NCBI RefSeq assembly: GCF_016862175.1
Contig: NZ_BOML01000033.1
Coordinates: forward strand, 124,001-188,000
Direction of reading: 5' to 3'
DNA from: Paractinoplanes durhamensis
Lineage (GTDB): Bacteria > Actinomycetota > Actinomycetes > Mycobacteriales > Micromonosporaceae
Length of the DNA: 64,000 nt
Shown here: positions 52,572-61,675 of the stretch, piece after piece
Numbering within the stretch: position 1 is the stretch's first letter
How the letters are laid out: each line of letters opens with the position of its first letter
The notes under the pieces: model-generated
Database searches by the model: none
Seen by the model: only the letters and a program-made list of their open reading frames with translations
Told to the model about the DNA's origin: nothing
Program-made: the position numbers and the translations under genes

Positions 52572-53558
52572 GTGCGCGCCCACCTTGCTGTCGCTGCCGC
52601 CCTGGTCCTGACGATCGCGGGCTGCTCGGGCGACGCCGACTCGGGGGACGCCGGGTCGGCCACGACGTCGGCCAGTGCCGCCGCCACCTCGGCGCCGATC
52701 GTCGCGCCCTACATCGACATCGTCAGCGGCACCGCCGACATCACCGCGATCCACACCGCGACCGGCCAGGCCGACTTCTCGGCGGCGTTCGTGGTGGCGG
52801 ACAGCGCCAAGACCTGCACGCCGACCTGGGGTGGCACGAAGGCGATCGACGACAGCACGGTCGGCGCGGAACTCGACAAGATCGAGGCGGTGGACGGCGA
52901 CGTCATCGTGTCGACCGGGGGCGAGACCGGGACCTATCTGGAGAACGTCTGCTCGGCCACCGAGCTGGCCGCCGCGTACGAGAAGGCGCTGGATGTCGCG
53001 GGGAGCAACTACCTCGACGTCGACATCGAACAGACGGTGACCGCCGCGACGATCATGACGGCGCTGTCCACCGTGCAGAAGGCCCGCGGCACCTCGATCA
53101 CCCTGACCCTGCCGGTCGGCGGCGAGTCGGTCGGCCTGACCGACACCGAGATCGCGATCCTGCAGAGCGCCAAGGACGCCGGTCTGGACGTCATCGTCAA
53201 CGCGATGATCATGAACTTCACCGGGACCGGCGCGTGGGGGACCGCGCTGACCACGGCCACCGAGTCGGTGAAGGCCGACGTGGCCGGCGTCTGGTCGGAT
53301 CTGACCGACGCCGAGGTCTACGCGATGCTCGCGGTCACGCCGATGATCGGCGCCAACGGCCTCGGCGGTCCGACCACGGTGGCGAACGCGACGACGCTGC
53401 TGGCCTACGCCAAGGAGAAGGGGCTGGGCTTCGTCCGGTTCTGGTCGGTCAACCGGGACAACGGCGACTGCACGGACGCGAAGGTCAGCAGCAAGTGCAG
53501 CGGGATCAGCCAGGACGAGTACGCCTTCACGAAGCTGTTCGCCGGCTACACGGGTTAG
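52572..53558 (+). CDS. GH18-like chitinase-type lipoprotein
   Basis: About 328 residues, with a lipobox (VLTIAGC) after a short N-terminal helix. A linker rich in Ala/Ser/Thr leads to a (beta/alpha)8 domain with the GH18-type signature YLDVDIEQ (DxDxE). GVWSDLTDAEVYAMLAV and GFVRFWSVNRDNG fit the GH18 barrel. The enzyme or binding protein is anchored outside the membrane and probably hydrolyses beta-1,4-N-acetylglucosamine links. It is divergent from the NodB-GT2 gene, so both may act on the same polymer. Confidence 0.85.
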   Translation: MRAHLAVAAALVLTIAGCSGDADSGDAGSATTSASAAATSAPIVAPYIDIVSGTADITAIHTATGQADFSAAFVVADSAKTCTPTWGGTKAIDDSTVGAELDKIEAVDGDVIVSTGGETGTYLENVCSATELAAAYEKALDVAGSNYLDVDIEQTVTAATIMTALSTVQKARGTSITLTLPVGGESVGLTDTEIAILQSAKDAGLDVIVNAMIMNFTGTGAWGTALTTATESVKADVAGVWSDLTDAEVYAMLAVTPMIGANGLGGPTTVANATTLLAYAKEKGLGFVRFWSVNRDNGDCTDAKVSSKCSGISQDEYAFTKLFAGYTG

Positions 53559-53797
53559 CTGGAGGCGGACGCGGACGCGGACGCACTGGTCGTCGCGGAC
53601 GTGGAGACGGTGGCTTTAGTGGTGAGGCCGGCGTCGGAGGCCTGGACCACGCTGGTGCCGACCACCGCGATGTAAAGGGTCGCGAAGATCGCCACCAGGA
53701 AGCCGAAGATCGCGAGGACCCGCTTGCGGCGCCCGGTCGAGTCGACGAAAACCTGCGGGCTGGCGTCCTCGAGGGGCATGACGGCCGTACGAATCAT
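53555..53797 (-). CDS. Small membrane protein with Ser/Thr/Ala tail
   Basis: An 80-residue protein with one transmembrane helix (VLAIFGFLVAIFATLYIAVV, about 27-46) followed by an extracellular Ser/Thr/Ala-rich tail and a cytoplasmic N-terminus with VFVDSTGRRKR. AAAGGAAG upstream supports the ATG at 53797. It overlaps the GH18-like gene by 4 bp at the 3' ends. Function unknown. Confidence 0.7.
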   Translation of the reverse strand: MIRTAVMPLEDASPQVFVDSTGRRKRVLAIFGFLVAIFATLYIAVVGTSVVQASDAGLTTKATVSTSATTSASASASASS

Positions 53798-54028
53798 GGT
53801 GATTCTTCCTTTCGGGGTGGATCTGCGTCTTAGGCCACGTTAGGAATGGAATCTAGGAAGTTCCTATGCCGCTCCTCGGCACTCTCTGTGATCACATTTG
53901 CAGCTACGTAAAGTAATCGTATGCTCACGCTCAAGATCAAAAGTGATGCGATGGTCACCCAAAGTAGTTGTCATCAACGGGGGCTCCCATTGACGCGACT
54001 CGATCGTATGATTCGTCAAAACCCCTGA

Positions 54029-54047
54029 GGTAAGCGCATTCCTGACG
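54029..54047 (+). promoter_or_regulatory. Shared motif GGTAAGCGCATTCCTGACG
   Basis: The 19-mer matches the motif before the rhamnogalacturonan-lyase-like gene at 16 of 19 positions. It abuts the ribosome binding site (GAGGAG) of pectinesterase 2, so a bound regulator would block expression. Confidence 0.5.
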
Positions 54048-54058
54048 AGGAGAACGCG

Positions 54059-55267
54059 ATGATGACGGCGATCACGGCAATGGCAGCGATGGCCCTCGTG
54101 GTGCAGGGTGGCGGTGGTCACGAAGTGCTGACCGCGCCGGGCACCGTGACCCGCCCGGTTCTCTCCGCCGCGGAGGCCCGCCCGTTCACCCCGGAGAACT
54201 ACTTCCGGTATTCCGGCCTCTACGCCGCCCCCGTCGCCGACCCCTGGCGCCCGAAACCGATAGCCACCGGCCGCCCCGACTACCTGGTCGGCGGGCCCGG
54301 CCTGGCCACCGTGCAGGAGGCGGTCAACGCCGCCTACCGGGACGGCGGCAGCGCCCGCCGCTGGATCGGCATCCTGCCCGGCACCTACACCGGCACCGTC
54401 CTCATCCCGGCCGGCTCACCGCCGCTGACCATCTTCGGCCTCGGCCGCCCGGCCGACGTGCGACTGGAGTTCACCGTCGACGCCACCATCACCCCGGCCG
54501 CGTGGGGCGCCCTGGTCAACGCCGACGGCCGGTATGCCGAGGGCGACCCGGCCTGGCCGATGTTCCAGTCCTGCGCCACCAAGACCAGCGCCACCGCCGG
54601 CCTGTGCGCCACCGTGGTCTGGGCGCAGAGCACCGACCTGCAGCTCAAGGGCCTGACCATCACGAACACGCTGCTCGACACCGTCGACCGCGGCACCCAC
54701 CAGGCCCTCGCGCTGCGCACCGACGCCGACCGCACCCAGCTGGAGAACATGCGGCTGATCTCCCGGCAGGACACGTTCCTGGCCAACGCCAACGACGTCA
54801 CCAGCATCGCCCGGGTGTCGGTGCGGGACAGCTACATCGAGGGCGACACCGACTTCGTCTTCGGCCGCGCCGCCACCGTCTTCGACGGCACCCACTTCCA
54901 CCTGGTGTCGTCGCGCAAGGCGTCCGGCGGCGTCATCTTCGCGCCGAACACGGCGCCCAACTACCCGTACGGTTTCCTGGTCACCCACTCCCGGATCACC
55001 GCCGACGCCGGCTACCAGGCGGCCCCGACCGGCTACCTGGGCCGGGGCTGGGACCAGGGCGCGAGCGCCACCGGCTACCTGCCCGGCGTCACCCCGAACG
55101 GCCAGCTGGTGATCCGGGACAGCGCGATCTGCGCCGGCTACAACGAGGTCACCCCGTGGGCGCCGGCCGCCACCACCGCCCGCCCGTTCACCGCCCGCAT
55201 CGACGAGGGCCGTGACCTCAACGACGTCAACTACAACCGGCTGTGGGAGGTCCAGGGCAGAAGCTGA
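54059..55267 (+). CDS. Pectinesterase, CE8 family (2)
   Basis: A 402-residue enzyme. The first 15 residues form a short hydrophobic region (MTAITAMAAMALVVQ) that could be an atypical signal or anchor. The beta-helix contains LISRQDTFLANAND (Gln/Asp), YIEGDTDFVFGRA (catalytic Asp) and GYLGRGWDQG (Arg/Trp). It is longer than copy 1 and has an extra N-terminal segment with PENYFRYSGLYAAPVADPWRP, the pattern of PemB-type pectinesterases. GAGGAG 7 bp before the ATG. The 3' end overlaps the convergent binding-protein gene by 41 bp. Confidence 0.9.
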   Translation: MMTAITAMAAMALVVQGGGGHEVLTAPGTVTRPVLSAAEARPFTPENYFRYSGLYAAPVADPWRPKPIATGRPDYLVGGPGLATVQEAVNAAYRDGGSARRWIGILPGTYTGTVLIPAGSPPLTIFGLGRPADVRLEFTVDATITPAAWGALVNADGRYAEGDPAWPMFQSCATKTSATAGLCATVVWAQSTDLQLKGLTITNTLLDTVDRGTHQALALRTDADRTQLENMRLISRQDTFLANANDVTSIARVSVRDSYIEGDTDFVFGRAATVFDGTHFHLVSSRKASGGVIFAPNTAPNYPYGFLVTHSRITADAGYQAAPTGYLGRGWDQGASATGYLPGVTPNGQLVIRDSAICAGYNEVTPWAPAATTARPFTARIDEGRDLNDVNYNRLWEVQGRS

Positions 55268-56213
55268 GGTCCGCGACCGAGGACGGGGTCAGCCCGGTGA
55301 CCCCCAACTCGGTGAGGCTGTCGGCGACCCGCTTCTCGTCGAGCCGGCCGAGCGGCTCCACGAACGGCTTCATCGCCTCGATCTCCCCGACCGCCGCCGG
55401 AATCGCGGCGGTCGGCTCGGCCCGGTTGAGGATCTCGGCCGCCTCCTGCGGATGGTCGAGGGTGTAGCGCAGACCTTTGAGCGCGGCAGTGGTGAAGCGC
55501 TGCACCAGGTCACGGTCGCTGCCGATCAGCCCGGCCTGGGTGACGATGACATTGCCGTAGAGGTTCTTCAGATACTCGCGGTAGGGCAGCACCACGACCT
55601 GCTTCTTCGACGCGGTCTCCAGAGCCTTGCGGCTGAGCAGGAACGTGCTGATCGCGTCGACCTGACGCTGCGCCATCAACCCGTTCAGCGCCGTGGTCTG
55701 CGTCCCCTGGATCTTGACCGTCGAAGGATCAACACCAGCGAGCTTTGCGTACGCCGGGAAGAGCACCTCGCTCACCGAGCCCTTCGCCGTCGCGACCGTC
55801 TTGCCGGTCAGATCGGTGGGCTTGGTGATGCCGGTGTCGGCCGTCGTCATGATCGAGACGAGGGTCTGCTGGTGCACGGCCGCGACCGCCCGCCAGTCGG
55901 TGAACTTCCCCTGCCCGGCCAGCAGTTCGGCGCCGGCGAAGTCCATCGCCGCGAACTGCGCCTGGTTCGACTTGAGCATGGTCAGGTTGGGCACGTTGCC
56001 GGCGCCCTTCTGGATGTCGACCTCGATCCCGGCCGCGGCGAAGTACCCCTTGTCCCGGGCCACCCAGATGAAGGCGTCCCGCCCCACCGCGCCGAACCCG
56101 GTCGCGTAGGTGACCGTGTCGGGTGTTGCCGGGGCGGTCCGGGGTTCGTCCTTCGAACATCCGGCGGTGATCACGAGCAGGGCGAACGCGGCGGCGGCAG
56201 CCTTGAGCCTCAT
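55227..56213 (-). CDS. Orphan ABC substrate-binding lipoprotein, NMT1/SsuA-like
   Basis: About 328 residues with a lipobox (LLVITAGC) after the N-terminal helix. The NMT1-like pattern is visible: IWVARDKGYFAAAGIEVDIQ, LKSNQAQFAAMDFAGAE, LTGKTVATAKGS. No ATPase or permease gene is adjacent, so it uses components encoded elsewhere. ATG 56213 chosen because the signal peptide starts there. It is divergent from ubiD by 80 bp, suggesting a shared catabolic function. Confidence 0.85.
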   Translation of the reverse strand: MRLKAAAAAFALLVITAGCSKDEPRTAPATPDTVTYATGFGAVGRDAFIWVARDKGYFAAAGIEVDIQKGAGNVPNLTMLKSNQAQFAAMDFAGAELLAGQGKFTDWRAVAAVHQQTLVSIMTTADTGITKPTDLTGKTVATAKGSVSEVLFPAYAKLAGVDPSTVKIQGTQTTALNGLMAQRQVDAISTFLLSRKALETASKKQVVVLPYREYLKNLYGNVIVTQAGLIGSDRDLVQRFTTAALKGLRYTLDHPQEAAEILNRAEPTAAIPAAVGEIEAMKPFVEPLGRLDEKRVADSLTELGVTGLTPSSVADLSFCPGPPTAGCS

Positions 56214-56293
56214 GGGCGGATGGTCCGCCGACCGGCCGTCGTCCGCGACCCCATCCATCGGTCGCTGTCATTTGATGCGAATATCGTGTGTCC

Positions 56294-57733
56294 ATGAAGG
56301 ACGAATCGGAGCCGTTGCTCAGCCTGCGAACCTTCCTGACCGAGGTCGGCGACGTCCGCGACGTGCGCGGCGCCCACTGGGATCTGGAGCTGGGCGCGAT
56401 CGCCGAGCTCAGCTATCGGATGCCGCAGCCGCCGGCGCTGCTGTTCGCCGACATCCTCGGCTACCCGAGCGGACGCGTGCTGACCGGCAGCACCGGTTCG
56501 GCCCGCCGCCTCGGCCTGACCCTGCGGCTCGGCGCCGACCACACCGACGAGTCACTGGTCGCCGCGTTGCGCGGCAAGCCGGCGCAGTGGGCGGCCGCGG
56601 CCAAGGACTTCCCGATCCGGCCGGTGACCGACGCTCCGCTGCTGGCCAACGAGGTCACCGGCGATCGGATCAACCTGCTCGACTTCCCGGTGCCGCGCTG
56701 GCATGAGCACGACGGCGGCCGGTTCATCGGTACCGGTTGCCTGGTCGTCACCAGCGACCCGGAGACCGGCGTGCACAACGGCGGCTGCTACCGGATGGAG
56801 GTGCAGGACGAGGGCCGGGCGGTGACCATCGCCGCGGTTCCCGGCAAGCACGGCGCCCAGCACATCGCCGCCTGGTTCGCGGCGCACGGCCGGGCACCGG
56901 TCACGGTGTCCTTCGGCCACGACCCGCTGCTGCTCGCGCTGGGCGGGACGGAGGTGCCGACCGGCATCTCCGAGCTGGAGTACGCGGGGGCGGTCGCCGG
57001 CGAGCGCATCCCGGTCGTGCTCGCCCCGGACACCGGGTTGCCCATCCCGGCCGGCAGCGAGCTCGCCGTCGAGGGCTGGCTGCGTCCCGGGCAGACCGCC
57101 GAGGAGGGACCGTTCGGGGAGTGGACCGGCTACTACTCGGGCGCCCGTCGCGAGGACCTGTGCCTGGAGATCACCCGGCTGTACCACCGGGACGACCCGA
57201 TCCTGCTCGGCGCCCCGCCCGGCCGCCCGCCGCACGACTACTCCTACATGCGGACCGTGCTCAAGTCCGCGATGATCCACGACGAACTGGTCGCGACCGG
57301 CGTGCCCGGCATCGTGAAGGCGTGGGCGCACGAGGCCGGCGGCGGCCGCCTCTTCGTCGGCGTCGCGATCGAGCAGAAGTACGCCGGTCACGCCCGCCAG
57401 GTCGGCCACCTCACCGCGCAGCTGCCGGCCGCCGCCTACATGAACCGCTACGTGGTCGTGGTCGACCAGGACATCGACCCGGCCGACCTCGACCAGCTGG
57501 TCTGGGCGATCTCCACCCGCACCGACCCGGCCGACGACATCGAGGTGCAGCGCCGCACCCGGGGCAGCCGGCTCGACCCGATGCTGCCCGCGGGTGCCGC
57601 GCCGTTCAACAGCCGCGCGGTGATCGACGCCTGCCGCCCGTGGGAGCGGCTCGGCTCGTTCCCCCGGGTGGCCGAGAGCGACCCGGCCTACCTGGCCGGG
57701 GTGCGCGGTCGCTGGGCGAGCGTTCTGGGCTGA
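56294..57733 (+). CDS. UbiD-family decarboxylase
   Basis: A 479-residue enzyme using prenylated FMN to decarboxylate aromatic or alpha,beta-unsaturated acids. Signature segments are GCLVVTSDPETGVHNGGCYRM, ELEYAGAVAGERI, EEGPFGEWTGYY (the E-x-E catalytic region) and GRPPHDYSYMRT. The length is typical. The paired UbiX that makes prenyl-FMN is not in the window. Divergent from a lipoprotein gene that may import its substrate. The last 46 bp overlap the convergent VWA gene. Confidence 0.92.
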   Translation: MKDESEPLLSLRTFLTEVGDVRDVRGAHWDLELGAIAELSYRMPQPPALLFADILGYPSGRVLTGSTGSARRLGLTLRLGADHTDESLVAALRGKPAQWAAAAKDFPIRPVTDAPLLANEVTGDRINLLDFPVPRWHEHDGGRFIGTGCLVVTSDPETGVHNGGCYRMEVQDEGRAVTIAAVPGKHGAQHIAAWFAAHGRAPVTVSFGHDPLLLALGGTEVPTGISELEYAGAVAGERIPVVLAPDTGLPIPAGSELAVEGWLRPGQTAEEGPFGEWTGYYSGARREDLCLEITRLYHRDDPILLGAPPGRPPHDYSYMRTVLKSAMIHDELVATGVPGIVKAWAHEAGGGRLFVGVAIEQKYAGHARQVGHLTAQLPAAAYMNRYVVVVDQDIDPADLDQLVWAISTRTDPADDIEVQRRTRGSRLDPMLPAGAAPFNSRAVIDACRPWERLGSFPRVAESDPAYLAGVRGRWASVLG

Positions 57734-58794
57734 CCCGGCAGCCCGGGGCCTCGGTTCCACCACAGCGACAGCCCGACGCCGGTGACCGCGAGCAGGAAGC
57801 CGACCAGCACGAACCAGACGGTGATCTCGACGTTCTGCTTGTGCAGGCCGATCTCCTTGGGCAGGTCACCGAGCACGTCGACGAGCTGGTCGGCGTCCTC
57901 GGCCCGGAAGTAGCGGCCACCGGTGGTGTCCGCGACCTGCTGCAGCGCGTCCTCGTCGATCTGCTGGTTACGGCCGCCACCGCCGCGGCCGTTGTTGAAG
58001 CCGCCGCCCCCGCCCATCCACGAGTCGCCGCTGACCTGGTTGGCCGAGCAGACCATCGGGGCCGGGGTGGTGGTGCCGAAGCCGATCGTGAAGACCCGCA
58101 CCTTCCGGGCCGCCGCCTGCTCGGCCGCGGTGACCGGATCGACGCCGGTGGTGTTGGAACCGTCGGTGAGCACCACGATGGTGTCCGGCTGGTAGTCACC
58201 GAGCGTGTTCGGCGCGGCGTCGCCGAGGTCGACCCCGGTCGCCGCCACGTTCGGGTTGTGTTCGGCGATCGCGTCGATCGAGGTGAGGATGGCCTGGCCG
58301 ATCGCGGTGCCGCGGGCCGTCTTGAGATTGTCGATCGCCTGGATCAGCGCGTCCTTGTCGGTGGTCGGCGCCACCAGCAGGCCGGCGATGCCGGAGAAGG
58401 CGACCAGGCCGATCTGGGTGCCGTCGCTCTGCGCCTTGACGAAGTCGCGGGCGGCGTCGGTGGCCACCGTCATCCGGTTGGGCGAGACGTCGGTGCTGCA
58501 CATCGAGCCGGAGACGTCGATGGCGAGCAGGATCGAGGTGTCGTTGGACGGCACCGCGATCGACGCCTGCGGCCGGGTGATGCCGCCGGCCAGCACGATC
58601 AGCGCGGCCAGGAACAGCCAGACCGGGATGCGCCGGCGCCAGGCGCTGCGGCCGGGGATCGCGGCCCGGATCAGCGCGACACTCGAGACGGTGATCGCGG
58701 AGCGTTTCCGCCGCCGGTTCATCCAATAGCGCACCGCCAGAAGCATCGGCGTGATTAGCAGGCCCAGAAGCGCCCACGGCCAGCTGAGCGACAT
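57688..58794 (-). CDS. VWA-domain membrane protein (2)
   Basis: A 368-residue membrane protein. Two N-terminal helices (WALLGLLITPMLLAV; WLFLAALIVLAGGI), a von Willebrand A domain with the MIDAS motif AIDVSGSMCS, a Gly-rich loop near residue 250 (SWMGGGGGFNNGRGGGG), and a C-terminal helix. MoxR/DUF58/VWA operons are thought to act in envelope or protein-complex assembly. It overlaps the preceding VWA gene by ATGA and is the last gene of the operon. Confidence 0.88.
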   Translation of the reverse strand: MSLSWPWALLGLLITPMLLAVRYWMNRRRKRSAITVSSVALIRAAIPGRSAWRRRIPVWLFLAALIVLAGGITRPQASIAVPSNDTSILLAIDVSGSMCSTDVSPNRMTVATDAARDFVKAQSDGTQIGLVAFSGIAGLLVAPTTDKDALIQAIDNLKTARGTAIGQAILTSIDAIAEHNPNVAATGVDLGDAAPNTLGDYQPDTIVVLTDGSNTTGVDPVTAAEQAAARKVRVFTIGFGTTTPAPMVCSANQVSGDSWMGGGGGFNNGRGGGGRNQQIDEDALQQVADTTGGRYFRAEDADQLVDVLGDLPKEIGLHKQNVEITVWFVLVGFLLAVTGVGLSLWWNRGPGLPGQPRTLAQRPRTPAR

Positions 58795-59774
58795 CAGACG
58801 ATCCTTCCGTGCCAGCGGGTGCCGAGCAGCGCGCCGAGGGAGAGCAGCAGCAGGGCGGCGGCGGCGAACGGCGCGGTCAACTCGAGCGGTTCCTTCTTGG
58901 TGGTCAGCCGCAGGTCGATCGAGTCGGTGGTGTCGGCGAGCGCGGCCGCATCCCCGGCGGCGTGGTACGCCCCGCCGGTGACCTGGGCGATCGAGGTCAG
59001 CGCGGCCTCGTCCATGGTGGCCGCCAGCTGGAAGCCGTCCACCTCGACGGTGCCGCCCTTGGCGGTGCCGACGCCGACGGTCTGGATCCGGACCCCGGCC
59101 GCCGCGGCGAGTTCGGCCGCCGCCTCGGCGTCCGGGCCGCCGGTGTCGGCCCCGTCGGAGAAGACCACGATCGTCGCCGACGGCCAGTAGCCGAGGTCGG
59201 GGGCCGCGCCGCCGTCGGCGGTCGGGAGCGCCACCGGCTTGCCGGTGATGGTGCCGAGGGCGACCAGGATGGCCTGGCCGAGCGAGGTGCCGCCGCCGGG
59301 CGTGGCCCGGTTGATCGCGGCCTGCGCCAGCGCGTGGTCGTCGGTCGGCGCCTGGGTGAGCAGCGCCTGGTCGCCGAAGACGACGACGCCGACGTCCACC
59401 GAGTCGGGCTGCTCGTCGACGAAACCGACCGCCGCCTTCTGGGCCGCGCTGAGCCGGGTCGGCTGCACGTCGGTGGCCTTCATGCTGTTGGAGATGTCGA
59501 ATGCCAGCAGCACGGTGCCGGCCACCCGCGGCACGGCCACCTCGGCCTGCGGCCGGGCCAGGCCGATGAGCATGATCGGCAGGGCGGCGAGCAGCAGCGC
59601 GTAGGGCAGGTGCCGGCGGATCGCGGCCCGCCGGCCGGAACCGCCGGCCAGCGCGCCGAAGCCGGCCGCGGTGAGGGCGGCGGTGCGGCGGCGCTGCAAC
59701 AGGACGTATCCGGCGACGGCCGCCCCGGTGATCAGGACGGCGACCGCCAGCAGCAGGGGGTAGAGGAAGCTCAT
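58794..59774 (-). CDS. VWA-domain membrane protein (1)
   Basis: A 326-residue membrane protein with two N-terminal helices, a VWA domain (AFDISNSMKATDVQPTRLSA, where the MIDAS is DxSNS rather than DxSGS), the late strand IVVFSDGADTGG, and a C-terminal helix. It overlaps the DUF58 gene stop and the second VWA gene start by ATGA. The variant MIDAS (DISNSM) may still bind metal. Confidence 0.87.
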   Translation of the reverse strand: MSFLYPLLLAVAVLITGAAVAGYVLLQRRRTAALTAAGFGALAGGSGRRAAIRRHLPYALLLAALPIMLIGLARPQAEVAVPRVAGTVLLAFDISNSMKATDVQPTRLSAAQKAAVGFVDEQPDSVDVGVVVFGDQALLTQAPTDDHALAQAAINRATPGGGTSLGQAILVALGTITGKPVALPTADGGAAPDLGYWPSATIVVFSDGADTGGPDAEAAAELAAAAGVRIQTVGVGTAKGGTVEVDGFQLAATMDEAALTSIAQVTGGAYHAAGDAAALADTTDSIDLRLTTKKEPLELTAPFAAAALLLLSLGALLGTRWHGRIV

Positions 59775-60658
59775 CGGCGTACCCGTCCCGAGCGCCGGAC
59801 CAGGGCCACGAGCGCGGCCAGCATGTCCTGGTCGGTGGTGATCCGGTGGGCGTCCACGCCGGCCCGCCGCATCCCCTCGGCCAGCTCGGTCTCGCGCGCG
59901 TCGACCTGGGCGGAGAGCCGGCCGCGCAGCAGCGGGTCGCTCGTGTCGACCAGCAGTTGCTCGCCGGTCTCGGCGTCCTCGACCAGGATCAGGCCGAGGT
60001 CGGGCAGGTCGAGCTCGGCCGGGTCGACGACCCGGATCACCACGACCTCGTGCCGGTGGGTGAGCATGCCGAGCGGCCGCTCCCAGCCGGGATCGCTGAT
60101 GAAGTCGGACATCACGAAGATCAGGCTGCGCCGCCGGGAGGTGGTGGTGGCGGCCAGGTGCAGCATCTTCGACAGGTCGGTCGTGCTGCCCTTCTTGCCG
60201 GCTTTGACCGGCCGGAGCAGCTCGCGGGTGATCCGCAGGATCTGGTCGCGCCCGGTGCGCGGCGGGATCACCAGGTGGCTGTCGTTGTCGAAGAGGATGG
60301 CACCGACCCGGTTGCCGCCCTGCGACACCACCCGGCCCAGGCTCACGGCGAGCTCGGTGGCGGTGGATTCCTTGCCGGCGTCCCGGCCGAACCGCATCGA
60401 GGCGGACCGGTCGATGACCAGCCAGGCGGTCATCTCCCGGTCCTCGGTGTACTGCCGGACGAACGGCTCGTCGAGCCGGGCCGTCACGTTCCAGTCGATG
60501 TGCCGGACGTCGTCCTCGGGCGAGTAGATCCGCAGGTCGGTGAAGTCGAGGCCGGTGCCGTGCCACACCGTGCGGTAGGCACCCTGCAGCCGCCCGTCGA
60601 GGCGGCGGCCGAGCCGCCACTCCAGGCGCCGCAGCAGGCGGTCCGGGGTGGTGGTCAC
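59771..60658 (-). CDS. DUF58-domain protein of the MoxR operon
   Basis: A 295-residue protein with the DUF58 hallmarks HGTGLDFTDLRIYSPEDDVR and HIDWNVTARLDEPFVRQY. A VWA-like core follows (WLVIDRSASMRFG). GTG 60658 starts 1 bp after the MoxR stop. DUF58 proteins are cytoplasmic partners of MoxR ATPases. Confidence 0.9.
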   Translation of the reverse strand: MTTTPDRLLRRLEWRLGRRLDGRLQGAYRTVWHGTGLDFTDLRIYSPEDDVRHIDWNVTARLDEPFVRQYTEDREMTAWLVIDRSASMRFGRDAGKESTATELAVSLGRVVSQGGNRVGAILFDNDSHLVIPPRTGRDQILRITRELLRPVKAGKKGSTTDLSKMLHLAATTTSRRRSLIFVMSDFISDPGWERPLGMLTHRHEVVVIRVVDPAELDLPDLGLILVEDAETGEQLLVDTSDPLLRGRLSAQVDARETELAEGMRRAGVDAHRITTDQDMLAALVALVRRSGRVRR

Positions 60659-60659
60659 C

Positions 60660-61658
60660 TCAGCGGCCCCGGCCGGCGGGCTCCGGGATCGCCAGGTTGG
60701 CCAGGATCTTCTGCAGGATCACGTCCGGGGTGACCTCGTCGGAGAGCGCCTCGTAGGACAGCACGAGGCGGTGCCGCAGCACGTCGAGGGACAGGTCGGT
60801 GAGGTCCTCCGGCACCACATACTCCCGGCCCCTGATGAAGGCGAGCGCCCGGGCGGCCAGCACCAGGCTGATCGACGACCGCGGGCTGGCCCCGAAGGTG
60901 ACGTAGCGGGCCAGGTCGGTGAGGCCGATCCGGGCCGGCTCGCGGGTGGCGTGCGCGAGTTGCACGGCGAACTCGATCAGCGACGGATCGACGTACACCT
61001 GATCTGCCTGTTGTTGCAGTTGAACCAGGGTTTCCGGGTCGATGATCCGGTGGATGACCGCGGCCGGGGCGAGCGACCGCTCGACCACCACGAATTCCTC
61101 GGTGACGCTCGGGTACCCGACCAGGACCTTCATCATGAAACGGTCGACCTGCGCCTCGGGCAGCGGGTAGACGCCCTCGTTCTCGATCGGGTTCTGGGTC
61201 GCCATCACCAGGAACGGGTTGGGCAGCTTGTGGGTCTCCCGGCCGATGGTGACCTGCCGCTCCTGCATGGTCTCCAGCAGCGCGCTCTGCACCTTGGCCG
61301 GCGCCCGGTTGATCTCGTCGGCCAGTAGCAGGTTGGTGAAGACCGGCCCGAGCTGCACCCGGAACTCGCCGGTCGGCTGGTGGTAGACGCGGGTGCCGAC
61401 GATGTCGGCCGGCACCAGGTCGGGGGTGAACTGCACCCGGTGGAACTCGCCGCCGATCGCCTCGGCGAGGGACTTCACGGCGAGCGTCTTGGCCAGCCCG
61501 GGCACGCCCTCGACCAGGATGTGGCCGCGGGCGAGCAGCGCCACGATCAGCCGCTCCAGCAGCACGTCCTGGCCCACGATGGTCTTCTTGACCTCGTAGA
61601 GCACCTTCTCGATCGGGCCGGCGGACGCGGCCGGAACCGCGGCGTCGTTCCAACTCAC
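60660..61658 (-). CDS. MoxR-family AAA+ ATPase
   Basis: A 332-residue chaperone-type ATPase: Walker A EGVPGLAKT, Walker B LLADEINRAPAKVQSALLE, MQERQVTIG and sensor 1 VMATQNPIENEG. It likely remodels the VWA/DUF58 partners encoded just downstream. Seventeen bp separate it from the protease gene upstream. Confidence 0.94.
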   Translation of the reverse strand: MSWNDAAVPAASAGPIEKVLYEVKKTIVGQDVLLERLIVALLARGHILVEGVPGLAKTLAVKSLAEAIGGEFHRVQFTPDLVPADIVGTRVYHQPTGEFRVQLGPVFTNLLLADEINRAPAKVQSALLETMQERQVTIGRETHKLPNPFLVMATQNPIENEGVYPLPEAQVDRFMMKVLVGYPSVTEEFVVVERSLAPAAVIHRIIDPETLVQLQQQADQVYVDPSLIEFAVQLAHATREPARIGLTDLARYVTFGASPRSSISLVLAARALAFIRGREYVVPEDLTDLSLDVLRHRLVLSYEALSDEVTPDVILQKILANLAIPEPAGRGR

Positions 61659-61675
61659 GCGCTTCTCCTAAATTC

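Noticed and set aside
53864..54121. Minus-strand frame with a possible 36-residue product containing CKCDHREC
   Set aside because: Overlaps the start of pectinesterase 2, weak ribosome binding site and AT-rich sequence; no support beyond an open frame.
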